Positions 11,990-21,208 of a stretch of DNA of 64,000 bases are shown piece by piece. The stretch is from Paraphysomonas bandaiensis. Lineage: Eukaryota > Chrysophyceae. Every line of letters begins with the position of its first letter. Positions within the stretch are counted from its first letter, which is position 1. The stretch covers positions 1 through 64,000 of the forward strand of contig CBFFRP010000012.1 of assembly GCA_965644295.1 (NCBI GenBank), read 5' to 3'. The notes beneath the pieces were generated by a model that was given only the letters and a program-made list of their open reading frames with translations, did not search any database and was not told where the DNA came from. The position numbers were made by a program, and so were the translations under genes.

Positions 11990-12805
11990 GAAGCATATTT
12001 ACTCCACTACTAGCTACTACTAGTTGTGTAGAAAGGCTTTTCAGTAGAGCCAAAATCAACATGAGTGATCTGTTATATGTTCTATGGTACCTCATCGAAT
12101 AGAGGCCATTATGTTCTTGCGCTTTAATAGATTTCTGTGGAATGCAAGTACGATTGAAGATGCTATACGTGCTTATAATGAGTATCTAAGTTAACTAGAC
12201 AATAATTGGCACCTCATCTCAAGGGGAGACATCCTGATCACACACACCAGAGAGTCCTGGGACCCACGATCATGGCGAACCTCACAATCAACATTTGAAC
12301 GTAAGTGGTCGCACCTTGGTGCTTGCGGCGACGCACAAGCAGCTTCTGTAGCGCTAAATAGTAGGATAATAGAGTTTGTGCTGATTAGTTATGGGTAGAG
12401 GTCTAAATAGTCTGTCTGGCATTCAACTGAGTTAGTAATATTTTATAGTAATATTATTATGATATTATTATACCATATATGACTTAGTCTAGATAATGTA
12501 AAAGGTTTCTTGGAATCGTCATCATTACACAACATTAATATTCTTCATTACCTCTGTCTAAATTATATCATCAATAAACATGAGGTTTTCATGATGAATT
12601 TTTTAAAAAGTCCCAAATTTAGAAATTTTTCCCAAGTTTGAAAAAAGTTTGCTTCTCTAGCCACTACATTGGTGCAGATTTTTAACGCCTATATTGCTAA
12701 ATAATATAATAAGACTTTCAATATAATTGCGCGAGCTATAACTAATAATTGCAATTTAATTGCAAAAAAACATTTTAAATTGCAATTAATTGTTACGCAG
12801 CCCTG
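11990..12805 (+). mobile_element. hAT transposon relic (C-terminal transposase and right end)
   Basis: Residues typical of the hAT dimerisation region are visible: 'TSCVERLFSRAKINMSDL' (12019-12072) and, after a frameshift, 'PHRIEAIMFLRFNRF...IRAYNE' ending at TAA 12192-12194. The block 12740-12805 ends in 'TTACGCAGCCCTG', the inverted form of the CAGGGCTGCGTA terminus also seen at 24979, so it is the right terminal repeat. A family A fragment (12215-12726) lies between transposase and terminus. No left end was found. The transposase is broken by frameshift and cannot be functional. Confidence 0.65.
12215..12726 (+). repeat. Family A repeat copy A1 (interrupted)
   Basis: Shares the conserved 3' module of family A: 'GCACCTTGGTGCTTGCGGCG', 'TTAAATAGTAGGAT', 'TCTAAATAGT', 'GCCACTA', 'TTTTTAACGCC', ending 'AAGACTTTCAATAT'. 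An AT-rich stretch of about 215 bp separates the first part (to about 12436) from the last (from about 12648). The 5' part (12225-12300, 'CAAGGGGAGAC...') is shared with copy A4 at 28470 but not with other copies, so there are at least two 5' types. Confidence 0.7.
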
Positions 12806-12814
12806 TTGTGCAAT

Positions 12815-12905
12815 GTGGGGGGTATATTATTCAAACGTAGTCAATTTGGTGGAATCACCTACTACTAGTTCCACCAATTTTGGAGTAAAACCTAGTCATG
12901 TAGTT
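12815..12905. repeat. Family B repeat copy B1
   Basis: Carries 'TATTATTCAAACGTAGTCAA', 'TTTGGTGGAATCACC' and 'TTCCACCAATTTTGG' followed by 'AAAACCTAGTCATG'. The same words recur at 38002, 59590 and (inverted) 60165. The inner part is a quasi-palindrome (CCACCAA/TTGGTGG), which suggests a small foldback or MITE-like element. Confidence 0.55.
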
Positions 12906-13683
12906 AAAATGCAGACAGGCATTGTATACATACATTACACATTACATCAGATTTTCAGAAAAAGAGTTTTTAGTTCTTGTCATTAAGTACTAAAAGCAGT
13001 AATCAGGTATTCTTTAAGATTCCTGCCCCATTCCGAAGGCGTGTGGTCATAGTGTAGGCTCGGTGGTATACCACCAATAATAAGGAGATATTTTATAACA
13101 TTGATTCTTCCACCCGCCTACTACCCGTGTACCAACGTAGCTGACCATCATATAGATCACACACAGATTGTGTTGCCGCCCCACCCGTGTTTACCATTAT
13201 TGCTAAGATTACGCGAGATTTCACATAACTTTTATAGAATATATGTAATTAAGTTAGCACTCTCTAGTAGGACCATGTGTACCTTCCCATTACCTCTAAC
13301 AAATATTACGCGGAGCTTCTCGTGACCACACATTACACAGTGTATAGGCCTAGCGTGACATATTGGGCGCCCCCTCCCCTAGAATACGCGGGGTTTCTCG
13401 TACTGTAGATCTCTAGTTTTTAGTGTATAATGCAAGTTTAGTGTAAATCTCTAGCTAGAGCTTGCTTGGTGCCGATACACAAAGAATACGCTGAGATTTA
13501 TTAACAATCTATACTTATAGCTTTTAGTCACCACTAGCACTTTACTAGGGAGCGCTCTCGGAATGGGGCATCCTGGTCTAAGTGTCATGGCTCTGGCGGG
13601 CTCCTCGTTGATGAAGGCTCTCGTTTTAGCTTGACATCAATGTCTCCTGAGAATTAACTAGATATTTACACCTGGCTAGTAAA
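12906..13683. other. Intergenic, no gene recognised
   Basis: Short open stretches only. I find no protein similarity, RNA gene or repeat of either dispersed family here. Confidence 0.4.
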
Positions 13684-13696
13684 TAATGCCTAGCTA
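13684..13696. repeat. Left 13-bp target duplication of family A copy A2
   Basis: TAATGCCTAGCTA, repeated exactly at 23265-23277 on the far side of the nested element. It abuts the conserved family A terminus TTGAATGTC at 13697. Confidence 0.8.
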
Positions 13697-14004
13697 TTGA
13701 ATGTCAGATTATTAAGAAGCGCAAGCTTGTGCGTTGCCGCGACCAACCTAACAACTCGCGCGACACTATATGCATAACATGACTCTCATCTAGTTACTAT
13801 TGCATGCACCGACAAGTGCTCAACTATACAACACGATTTAGTTAGCTACATGGGCATACGACGAGTTGCGTGTTTAAGCCGGATCATACGCTCCTGCCCA
13901 ATCTACTTGTCCTAACACAAACAACTTGCGGTCGGTGTCTTCGGCATATGTCTCCTGTATATATGCGGCAGATCTTTTTAGGGCCCTCTTCAAGGTGGTG
14001 TTCT

Positions 14005-15126
14005 ATGCACAAACCGGACTTGCTGGTTTGCTCCCAACAAAATGTATAATAAGGTATGAGTAAACACTTATTATTACTGTTAAATCACCCAACACGGTCA
14101 ACGATATCCGCTAGATAACGCCGCGCAGTATTCCCTCTAAGAATAAAGATCGCTGTTAAGACAGTGTCAAGTAACTTAAAACAATGACATGCAAGGAATA
14201 ACATATAGAATGGTACGCATCTACAGAATGAACCAAGTTCATTTTATATCACACACACCACACCGCATGCATTCTTGCATACACCGTGTATACCACACGT
14301 ATTATGACAATAAAACAAAACTGAATAACAGCGTATGAAACTGAATAACTGCGCATAAAACTGAAATAAAACCATAGTGATAAAACTGAAAAACAGCTAA
14401 CTAAAATGAGTAACGTGATACCGTATTCGCTGATAGTCTACTGCTCTTATCATACTCCCTAAACTCATATAAAACCTATTGCATCTTTACTCTTTCCATA
14501 TATTCCTCTTTAAGCCACACGCTTGCCATAATAGCCACCCACTATGCCTGCTTAGCAGCATCACCATGCTTAGCGTCTATAGTATGCTCTTGAATGGTCC
14601 TAACTCCTGCTCATCTCCCTATCCAGAGCACCATCATGAAAATGCAGCTCACAGAGGTATTGGGCTGTGTACATCCATAGTTCTGCACTTAACTTGAGAC
14701 ATTTATGTTCAGGATGTACTAGCAACATCTGAAGATCCCTTCTTATGCTGTTCTGAGGATGATGCAGAGAGAATTGTGTGTACATCACGTTGATGCTACC
14801 TAAGTCTCTCTCCATTGCCCTTATTGCCTCTACGTCATAAAACAACAGGTGCAGTCGGCTGGCTTCACATGTATTGCAAGTAGAGATAGTGGGTAACGTG
14901 TTTTGAGTGTCGTGATATTAATAACTGCCTAGAGTAGCCGCATGTATGTACTTCAGTGTGAATGGCTTGTTGTAATTCCATGACTCGTGGCTAGATCCTT
15001 GCACTTCCTTCGTAAATAATTGTCTTGTACTGTTTGCTGTCCTTCTTCTGTTGTTGACTCTCTTCTTGTTGTTGAATACCCTATTTCACTACTACACTTG
15101 CTACTATATAAACCCCCAGGGTTACA
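14005..15126 (-). repeat. 3' LTR of Gypsy-like element
   Basis: 1122 bp, matching 21209-22348. In element orientation it starts TGTAACCC and ends GTTTGTGCAT. It contains short A-rich tandem units (variants of AAAACTGAATAAC, 14320-14400). Both LTRs hold an 81-codon frame on the element strand (14600-14845), most likely without meaning. Confidence 0.9.
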
Positions 15127-15129
15127 CTA

Positions 15130-15159
15130 CCTTTTTCCCTCTCTCTTTTTTTTTTTTTC
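15130..15159 (-). other. Polypurine tract of Gypsy-like element
   Basis: A 30-nt uninterrupted pyrimidine run on the + strand, i.e. an A/G-only run on the element strand, directly upstream of the 3' LTR. This is the expected plus-strand primer site for reverse transcription. Confidence 0.85.
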
Positions 15160-15195
15160 GATAATAATATAACTCAGTATAAAAATAAGTCAAAA

Positions 15196-18100
15196 TTAAT
15201 GTTGATTGACTTGGGGAAAACGTAGCGCAAAGTCGGAATCTACCAGTACCATAGTTGTCGGATCGAAGTCGCGATGTACAAAACATTTCACGTGATAGTT
15301 ATCAAATCTGTATGTGGCTTTGGTCATGGGATTCTTGACAGAAATTAGCTTCTTGCTGGTCTTATGGTACCAGTGAGTGAGCATAAATTGCATCACATAT
15401 GTAACAGTGGGCGAATCTGGTAGTTGTAGGGCATCATACCAGTCATCTCCGAATACTCTGATATCTACATACACCTCGTCACCCGGTTGAACCGTAGTTA
15501 TTGACTGCTTCCTCTTCTCACTGATATATTTGGCGGCCCCATCCGTGGTATAAATAAGATGATGTAGATAAGGCTTGCTGCTACAGAATTCCTCATAGGC
15601 TATGGAATCAAATAAATCCTGGCTGTAAGGTAGCTCTCTGATATCTCCATCCTTGAAACGTACTGTAAACAACATTGTTGAACGCCGTTCTCTGTCTCCA
15701 GTGTAGTATAAAATAGTGTCAATCTCATGCTGATCATGATCTCGCATAGCCATTTTATAGGCGTGTTCCCTGTCTCCTGGATACAATTTTACATCCCGTA
15801 CGTCTACTTTTGTTACAACACCGGTCACCAAATGCTTGCAGTCAATATCATTCTTATACTGCGATATAACCTGAAACGGTCCTAGGTATCTATGAGACAT
15901 TTTAGGGTAAACCTTGGCCCCTTTGTCAAATAAAACAAAGTCGCCCGGCTGATACTGATTCTGTCGCTGAGGGGATATGCCTTTACTGAAACGTTTGGCC
16001 TTCAACTGATCTTGATATTCTCTCGAACTGCGTTGCAACAGAGCTAGATTATCATTGAGTTTATGTAGTCTGGCGTGGGCTTTCTCTGGTACTTCATCCC
16101 TTCCCATATTGTTATACCTCTCACTCTCAGAACCAAATGTTAACTCAAAAGGCGAATACCCCGTTTCAGATGATACTTCAGAATTCAATACATGTGCCAC
16201 TGTAGGAATCCAGCTGGGGTCTTCAAATACATCTCGCTTCTCTTCTTTCTCGCTGTAATCAAATACTAATGCTCTTAAATGCCGCACTACCTCTCCTATG
16301 ATCCTCTCGCATCCGTTGGCATGTCTATCCGCTATGCTGAATGTGTGTTTGACACCGATATATGAGCAAAGTTGATCAAATAATTGGGATTTTAGATCAG
16401 GTCCTTGATCCGATATGATCACATCAGTATGACCAAATTGACTCCAATACTTCCATACAGTATTAGCAAGATTTATGGCAGTGACTCCCTTCACTGGTTC
16501 GAGGAAGACATGTTTTGTAAACAGATTTACCACCACGTTAATATGTGTGTAGCCTTCTTTACCGTGGGGTGTAATTTCCACTGCATCAATACCGATGGCA
16601 CTACGAGCTGAAGGTGGTTTTAAACTGCGAGGTATGGCTATCAAAGCTTCTTGCATTCCGAGTCGTGTCTTAGCACAGTTGGGACATTTATTAATCATCT
16701 CGGTGACTTCTTCAAAAGATATTCTGTGTCCTGGGCACTTCTTGTTTAACTTAACCCAAGTAGCGTAAGCTCCTTTGTGACCTTGTCTGGCATTATGAAC
16801 TGCTTGAAAACATTCCTCTTTGGATAAATACAACGGTTCCAACTCTTCTTCCTTATCATCCGGATCCATAAAGTTGTTAAGATAGATGTCTAAGTTGCCA
16901 AACATAGTTTCATCAATGTATTCCTCAATGTCCACATCAAGAAATATACCAGCTAAATGTTGCAACTTATGTGCTCTGGAGAGCCAATCTGCTAACCAAT
17001 TTTGAGAACCTGGAATGTGTCGAATCATAAAGTTAAACGATTGCAGGTATATACGCCATCTCACAATTTTCGGTACTTCAGATGCCTCCATCCACACTAA
17101 ATTGTTATGATCAGTCTCAATAATAAACTCCTTGCCCACTAAATAATATGCGAGGTTTCTGACAGCATAATAGATACCGTAGCCTTCCTGCTCTATCGTA
17201 GCCCATCGTTGTGCTTGCGTTGAGAATTTTTTCGATATAAATGCTATTGGTTGTAACTGAACAGTACCATCCTCTAAAATTTTCTTCTGTAATAATACTG
17301 CTCCTACTCCTAGCTCGCTAGCATCAGTTCTTAGGATCCATTCTAACGAATAGTCGGGATAAAATAACTCACAGGCGTCTTGTAGACCTTTTATGAATCT
17401 TCGATACTCCTCTTCATAATCATGCTTCCATGTAGATTTATCCCAGTTGAAAGTTTTCTTGGTCATGTCCGGAAGATGACCTACCAAGTCAGAATATCTA
17501 GGTGTGAACCCTGAGAAGAAAACTCCTTTTCCTAGTAAGCTTCTGGCCGTCTTAGTACTCGTAGGCATTGGAATGTTAGCCAAAGCTTCCTTCTTATCAG
17601 GACTGACCTCATACGATTTGTGTCTGCACACGTAGCCAAAGAAATTCACTTCCCGGAATCCCAGCCAACTCTTAGGCATCTTGAGTTTTACATTACGTTC
17701 TATACACCTGTCAATTATCATTTCGAACTTCTTATAAGCGTCTGTGGCATCCTCCGCTAAGATTAACATATTATCAAAAATTACGATGGCCCAGTCGCTG
17801 AAATCCGAAAACAAATCTCTTACAACTTCTTGAAGAATTCCAGTGGCAGGTGCGATGCCTTCAGGCATAAACTTCGGAGCGAACTGTCCCCATGGTGTTT
17901 GGATGGACAATCTTTCCGAGGTTTCTTCATGCAAAGCTACTTGATGGAAAGCATTAGTCAGATCGATGTCCATGTACAAAGGAAAGTTTGTGATCTTCTG
18001 AATCTCGTGCCTGACATTGGGGATAGTATGATTTCCTACCTCCATGTGCTTATTTATTTGCACATAATCACCACAGAATCTTATGTAGGGTGGCGTAGCC

Positions 18101-19197
18101 TTTGGTGCGACTACTAAACATGATGCCCATGGCGATCTGCTTTTCCCATAGAAGTATCCACATAACCTACGAAATTCCTTCTCAGACGCTTCCCAAAGTT
18201 TCGGGTTGATGGGTCTGGCTTTAGGCTTCATGCGCTCCGGCAAAGTCTCTTTCCATTTCAAACGCAAGGGCTCTATTCCTTTTATGCCACTCCATTCCTC
18301 TGGAACAAAGACTTTCTCTGCCTTTCCTTTCAATAATGCTACTATATCCGTATTACACCGAAGTTCCTCACTAACATGTTTGTCTATCAAGTCATGGTAA
18401 TCCTGAACTGCTTCTTGCCTAGGCTTCCCTAAGAAAGTCAATGCATCCCCAAAGTTTACGGGCAGTTCCACTTCAGCTTCCTCTGGCGCTTCCTCATCAT
18501 TGGATTTTAGCCACGGCTTGATTAAATTGTCTCTTGTAAACGTATTTGATCTTCTCTGTTCCAGATCTTCTGTGTCTTTCATCTCTTCTATTTGGTTTAA
18601 TTGCGAGTCTAGGACATCCTGCTCCTTTAGCTCCCGGTTAGCCTGTCTAAGCAGCTCGTCCATAAAAGGATATAATTTACCAGTGAGTGCCGGCAAACCC
18701 AGTATTATGTCCTGACTCTTCATGTCTAAGACGAAAAACTCTCCAGTGTATGTGTGAGTCCTCGCTCTCTTGTCTTCAACTTTCAAATTTAACTTCACTG
18801 CCTCCTTCAAAGGTTTCACTGTACGACTGTCTGCCAATATGACTCTGCACTTGGTCTTCATAATATCTTTGTCATCTAGTCTACTTCGTATCCTCTTGAT
18901 TAAATCAGCACTAACATAATTTGCTGACAAGGCTCCCGTATCACATAATATATATACTAATTCTTCAATATCCATTTTTCTGTCTAGCACTACTCTTCCT
19001 ACCGTGTGACTACTGGATAGAATTTTCTTATCTGGATAACTGGCGTATAAAACTGAAGACCTATTGTCTTCTTGCTTCAGTCTACGTAAATCAAAATCCT
19101 GCGAAAGCGTTCTCCTCTTATCATCTTCACTCTCGCAAGATTCTTCATGTTCGACTTTATGCCTACTATGTACATATTCAGTGTCTCTACTTCCTAG
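15196..19197 (-). CDS. Gypsy-like Pol: protease, RT, RNase H, integrase (in frame with gag behind UGA)
   Basis: The frame is open from the codon after the gag UGA (19197) to the stop at 15196, about 1330 codons. The first 70 are a charged linker without ATG. Protease: 'CDTGALSANYVS'. RT: 'FCGDYVQINKH', 'MDIDLTNAFHQVALHE' and 'IVIFDNMLIL' (N codon 17770-17772), where F-x-D-D is usual in the family. RNase H: 'RTDASELGVGAVLLQ', 'IETDHNNLVW'. Integrase: HHCC zinc site ('HNARQGHKG...CPNCAK'), then 'GIDAVEITP', 'IISDQGPDLKS' and 'CERIIGEVVRHLRAL', giving D, D and E. The C-terminus has 'HEIDTILYYTGD...FKDGDIREL', weakly like a chromodomain. Expression as a Gag-Pol fusion by stop readthrough is inferred from the common frame. 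Confidence 0.92.
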   Translation of the reverse strand, partial: LGSRDTEYVHSRHKVEHEESCESEDDKRRTLSQDFDLRRLKQEDNRSSVLYASYPDKKILSSSHTVGRVVLDRKMDIEELVYILCDTGALSANYVSADLIKRIRSRLDDKDIMKTKCRVILADSRTVKPLKEAVKLNLKVEDKRARTHTYTGEFFVLDMKSQDIILGLPALTGKLYPFMDELLRQANRELKEQDVLDSQLNQIEEMKDTEDLEQRRSNTFTRDNLIKPWLKSNDEEAPEEAEVELPVNFGDALTFLGKPRQEAVQDYHDLIDKHVSEELRCNTDIVALLKGKAEKVFVPEEWSGIKGIEPLRLKWKETLPERMKPKARPINPKLWEASEKEFRRLCGYFYGKSRSPWASCLVVAPKATPPYIRFCGDYVQINKHMEVGNHTIPNVRHEIQKITNFPLYMDIDLTNAFHQVALHEETSERLSIQTPWGQFAPKFMPEGIAPATGILQEVVRDLFSDFSDWAIVIFDNMLILAEDATDAYKKFEMIIDRCIERNVKLKMPKSWLGFREVNFFGYVCRHKSYEVSPDKKEALANIPMPTSTKTARSLLGKGVFFSGFTPRYSDLVGHLPDMTKKTFNWDKSTWKHDYEEEYRRFIKGLQDACELFYPDYSLEWILRTDASELGVGAVLLQKKILEDGTVQLQPIAFISKKFSTQAQRWATIEQEGYGIYYAVRNLAYYLVGKEFIIETDHNNLVWMEASEVPKIVRWRIYLQSFNFMIRHIPGSQNWLADWLSRAHKLQHLAGIFLDVDIEEYIDETMFGNLDIYLNNFMDPDDKEEELEPLYLSKEECFQAVHNARQGHKGAYATWVKLNKKCPGHRISFEEVTEMINKCPNCAKTRLGMQEALIAIPRSLKPPSARSAIGIDAVEITPHGKEGYTHINVVVNLFTKHVFLEPVKGVTAINLANTVWKYWSQFGHTDVIISDQGPDLKSQLFDQLCSYIGVKHTFSIADRHANGCERIIGEVVRHLRALVFDYSEKEEKRDVFEDPSWIPTVAHVLNSEVSSETGYSPFELTFGSESERYNNMGRDEVPEKAHARLHKLNDNLALLQRSSREYQDQLKAKRFSKGISPQRQNQYQPGDFVLFDKGAKVYPKMSHRYLGPFQVISQYKNDIDCKHLVTGVVTKVDVRDVKLYPGDREHAYKMAMRDHDQHEIDTILYYTGDRERRSTMLFTVRFKDGDIRELPYSQDLFDSIAYEEFCSSKPYLHHLIYTTDGAAKYISEKRKQSITTVQPGDEVYVDIRVFGDDWYDALQLPDSPTVTYVMQFMLTHWYHKTSKKLISVKNPMTKATYRFDNYHVKCFVHRDFDPTTMVLVDSDFALRFPQVNQH

Positions 19198-19200
19198 TCA
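19198..19200 (-). promoter_or_regulatory. Leaky gag stop codon, UGA-CUA-G readthrough context
   Basis: On the element strand the bases read GCT TGA CTA GGA. I read every codon from 19200 to 18985: the frame is open and continuous with pol. UGA followed by CUA(G) is a well-established efficient readthrough context in alphaviruses and in some animal mRNAs. Function here is inferred. Confidence 0.75.
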
Positions 19201-20847
19201 AGCTCGAGTACCCGAGGGTTCTCTTCGCATGATGGAAGTTTGTGACACAGCACCCGAGTCCGAGGTGCCTTGAACAAATTTATCAATCTTTAATTTCATT
19301 TCCTTAGCCGCTTTAACCAATTCTGGACCATGGTGCAAATACTTGCAGTTGTCTCTCTTGCAAGTTCCCGTGAGTATCTTCTGTAAGCATCCATACTTCT
19401 TGTCAGAGTTGGTAGGTGGTCCCACCGCATGTAGATGTTCAGGAATCTCATCTTCCTCTTCAACTGACTCATTTAGATCAATACTCAAAGAAGCATCTGG
19501 TTTTAAATCCGCAGAAATGGTCACGGTAGGTGCTGCTGGTTCTGGTAAATAATTCCTCCAGTCATCTTCCTCAGCTGGTGATTGCTCCGCATCACTGTCT
19601 GGAACTTCATACGCTCCTTCCTCGATGGCATTTAGAGGTTTTAAGACACGAGGTTTTGAAAATATCTTCTTCTCATTCACCTTCTTCTCTCTGTAGACTC
19701 TCAACCTCTCCTTGTGCTCTGTTAAACATTTGTATGGGATTTCCCTAACAGCTACACTCAACTGATACTCATCAGAAATAATTTCGGTGTACTGATCAAA
19801 GAATTCCTGCATGTTCTTAAACTTAGTTTCTGTCATGCAACTCCATACATGTTCGAAGTACTCTGCATCATTACACGTTTTGAAAAGCCGAATAAGTCCT
19901 CCCGGCTTGTCATCAATTCTCGGGCACCAGTCCTTGTTGCCCTCCAACATAATGTTAAGCATTCTTCCGAACTCCGATATCAATTTTAGCTGTTGATGGT
20001 AGAATGTCTCGTGGTTCACGGGAGATACAACAGCCCATCCCATGACTCTGGAATGTCGTAGGGCTTCCTCTAATTCCTTGTAAAACGCTGGTCTAGAAAA
20101 CACTTTGGTCTCGTTGGCTATCACTCTAATAAGATCTGTAATACCAAGCGATCCCAGTTGTCCCTGCGTCAACTGGTATTTGGAACGCAGGTGCTCCTTG
20201 CATGCTTGAGAGAGAATTTTCTGAACTCTGACTTTCGTGTTCTCTTCCTCCTGAAAATTCATGATTGCTTTGATAGCTTTCGTCACCTTTGATAGCTGGA
20301 AACTATCTATTCTGACATTGCACTCCTTAGCCTGTCGCATCACCACTTCTCCACTCGAGGCTACCTGTCTCTCGCTGCTGGCAATCTCTCTGAATATAGA
20401 ACCTTTGACTGACTTTACATCGAATGGATCTGATTCATCGTTGGTTGAAGTTCGCGTGGGAATAATTGCGTCGATAGACTGCCTTCTGGACGCCTGAGCA
20501 ATCTCATGTAACACGGAAGGTCTACCCTTCTTTTGCTTCTCAGCATGTCCTTGTTTCGGCTTTGCCTCTTCTACGGCTTCTTCCTGGCTAAGTTCACTGG
20601 CAGGTGCTGGTGAATTTCTAGGAGGAGATGGTTCCGGAAATGAATAAGTCCCTTCCAGGACAGCTACTCTTACTCTCAATTCCTTGAGTTCATCGCTGAC
20701 CTCAGCTACGTTGTGCTTGAGCCCAGCTACATCATCTTTTACCCCAGCTACTGTCTCAGTTAGAGTATTTACAGCACCCGTTATTTGCTCTACGAATCCC
20801 TGCATTAGACGCTGCAGGTCTGTGGCTTCGTCTTGATTATTATCCAT
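19198..20847 (-). CDS. Gypsy-like Gag with coiled coil and CCCH zinc finger
   Basis: 549 residues from ATG (20845-20847). Residues about 10-65 form hydrophobic heptads ('FVEQITGAVNTLTETVAGV...'), a probable coiled coil for capsid assembly. A Pro/Glu-rich linker follows (about 70-110), then an alpha-helical core. Near the C-terminus 'CLQKILTGTCKRDNCKYLHH' fits C-x8-C-x4-C-x3-H, a CCCH finger, in place of the CCHC knuckle usual in Gag. No CCHC knuckle was found. The protein ends 'GTRA' at UGA. Its role would be to form the particle and bind genomic RNA. Confidence 0.85.
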   Translation of the reverse strand: MDNNQDEATDLQRLMQGFVEQITGAVNTLTETVAGVKDDVAGLKHNVAEVSDELKELRVRVAVLEGTYSFPEPSPPRNSPAPASELSQEEAVEEAKPKQGHAEKQKKGRPSVLHEIAQASRRQSIDAIIPTRTSTNDESDPFDVKSVKGSIFREIASSERQVASSGEVVMRQAKECNVRIDSFQLSKVTKAIKAIMNFQEEENTKVRVQKILSQACKEHLRSKYQLTQGQLGSLGITDLIRVIANETKVFSRPAFYKELEEALRHSRVMGWAVVSPVNHETFYHQQLKLISEFGRMLNIMLEGNKDWCPRIDDKPGGLIRLFKTCNDAEYFEHVWSCMTETKFKNMQEFFDQYTEIISDEYQLSVAVREIPYKCLTEHKERLRVYREKKVNEKKIFSKPRVLKPLNAIEEGAYEVPDSDAEQSPAEEDDWRNYLPEPAAPTVTISADLKPDASLSIDLNESVEEEDEIPEHLHAVGPPTNSDKKYGCLQKILTGTCKRDNCKYLHHGPELVKAAKEMKLKIDKFVQGTSDSGAVSQTSIMRREPSGTRA

Positions 20848-21208
20848 AACTGTCTATAGTTATTTTCGGTGAATAGCTTATTGGGGTAATATACTATCAA
20901 CGGGCAAATCCGTCCGCACTGGATCAGGTATTTCTTCCAACTCACTGTTCCCAAAATTGACTTAAAACAATTACAGGTTAATCAGCTAGCTACGATAATT
21001 GTCTGTTATGTTCCTATGTGTATACTAAGTTTTCTGCAACAACTCTACTGTCTTGACGTGCAAATCCGTCCGCACTGTACAAGATGAGATATTATTACGT
21101 CAAACGTCGACGACACAATGAGATATAACTTCCAATCTAAACAATTGCTATGTACTACTCGATTACGCAATATATAAGGCCTTGTGGGACTAGCAGTAAT
21201 TAATTACT
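20848..21208 (-). other. 5' leader of Gypsy-like element
   Basis: About 360 bases between the 5' LTR and gag. The bases directly after the LTR (21195-21208) are a perfect 14-bp palindrome, AGTAATTAATTACT, and not the TGG that starts a usual tRNA primer-binding site. A repeated phrase (GGGCAAATCCGTCCGCACTG and GTGCAAATCCGTCCGCACTG, near 20900 and 21060) occurs twice. Confidence 0.6.

Noticed and set aside
14600-14845. 81-codon frame conserved in both LTRs
   Set aside because: It is conserved only because the two LTRs are copies made in one insertion; no start context or similarity supports a protein.
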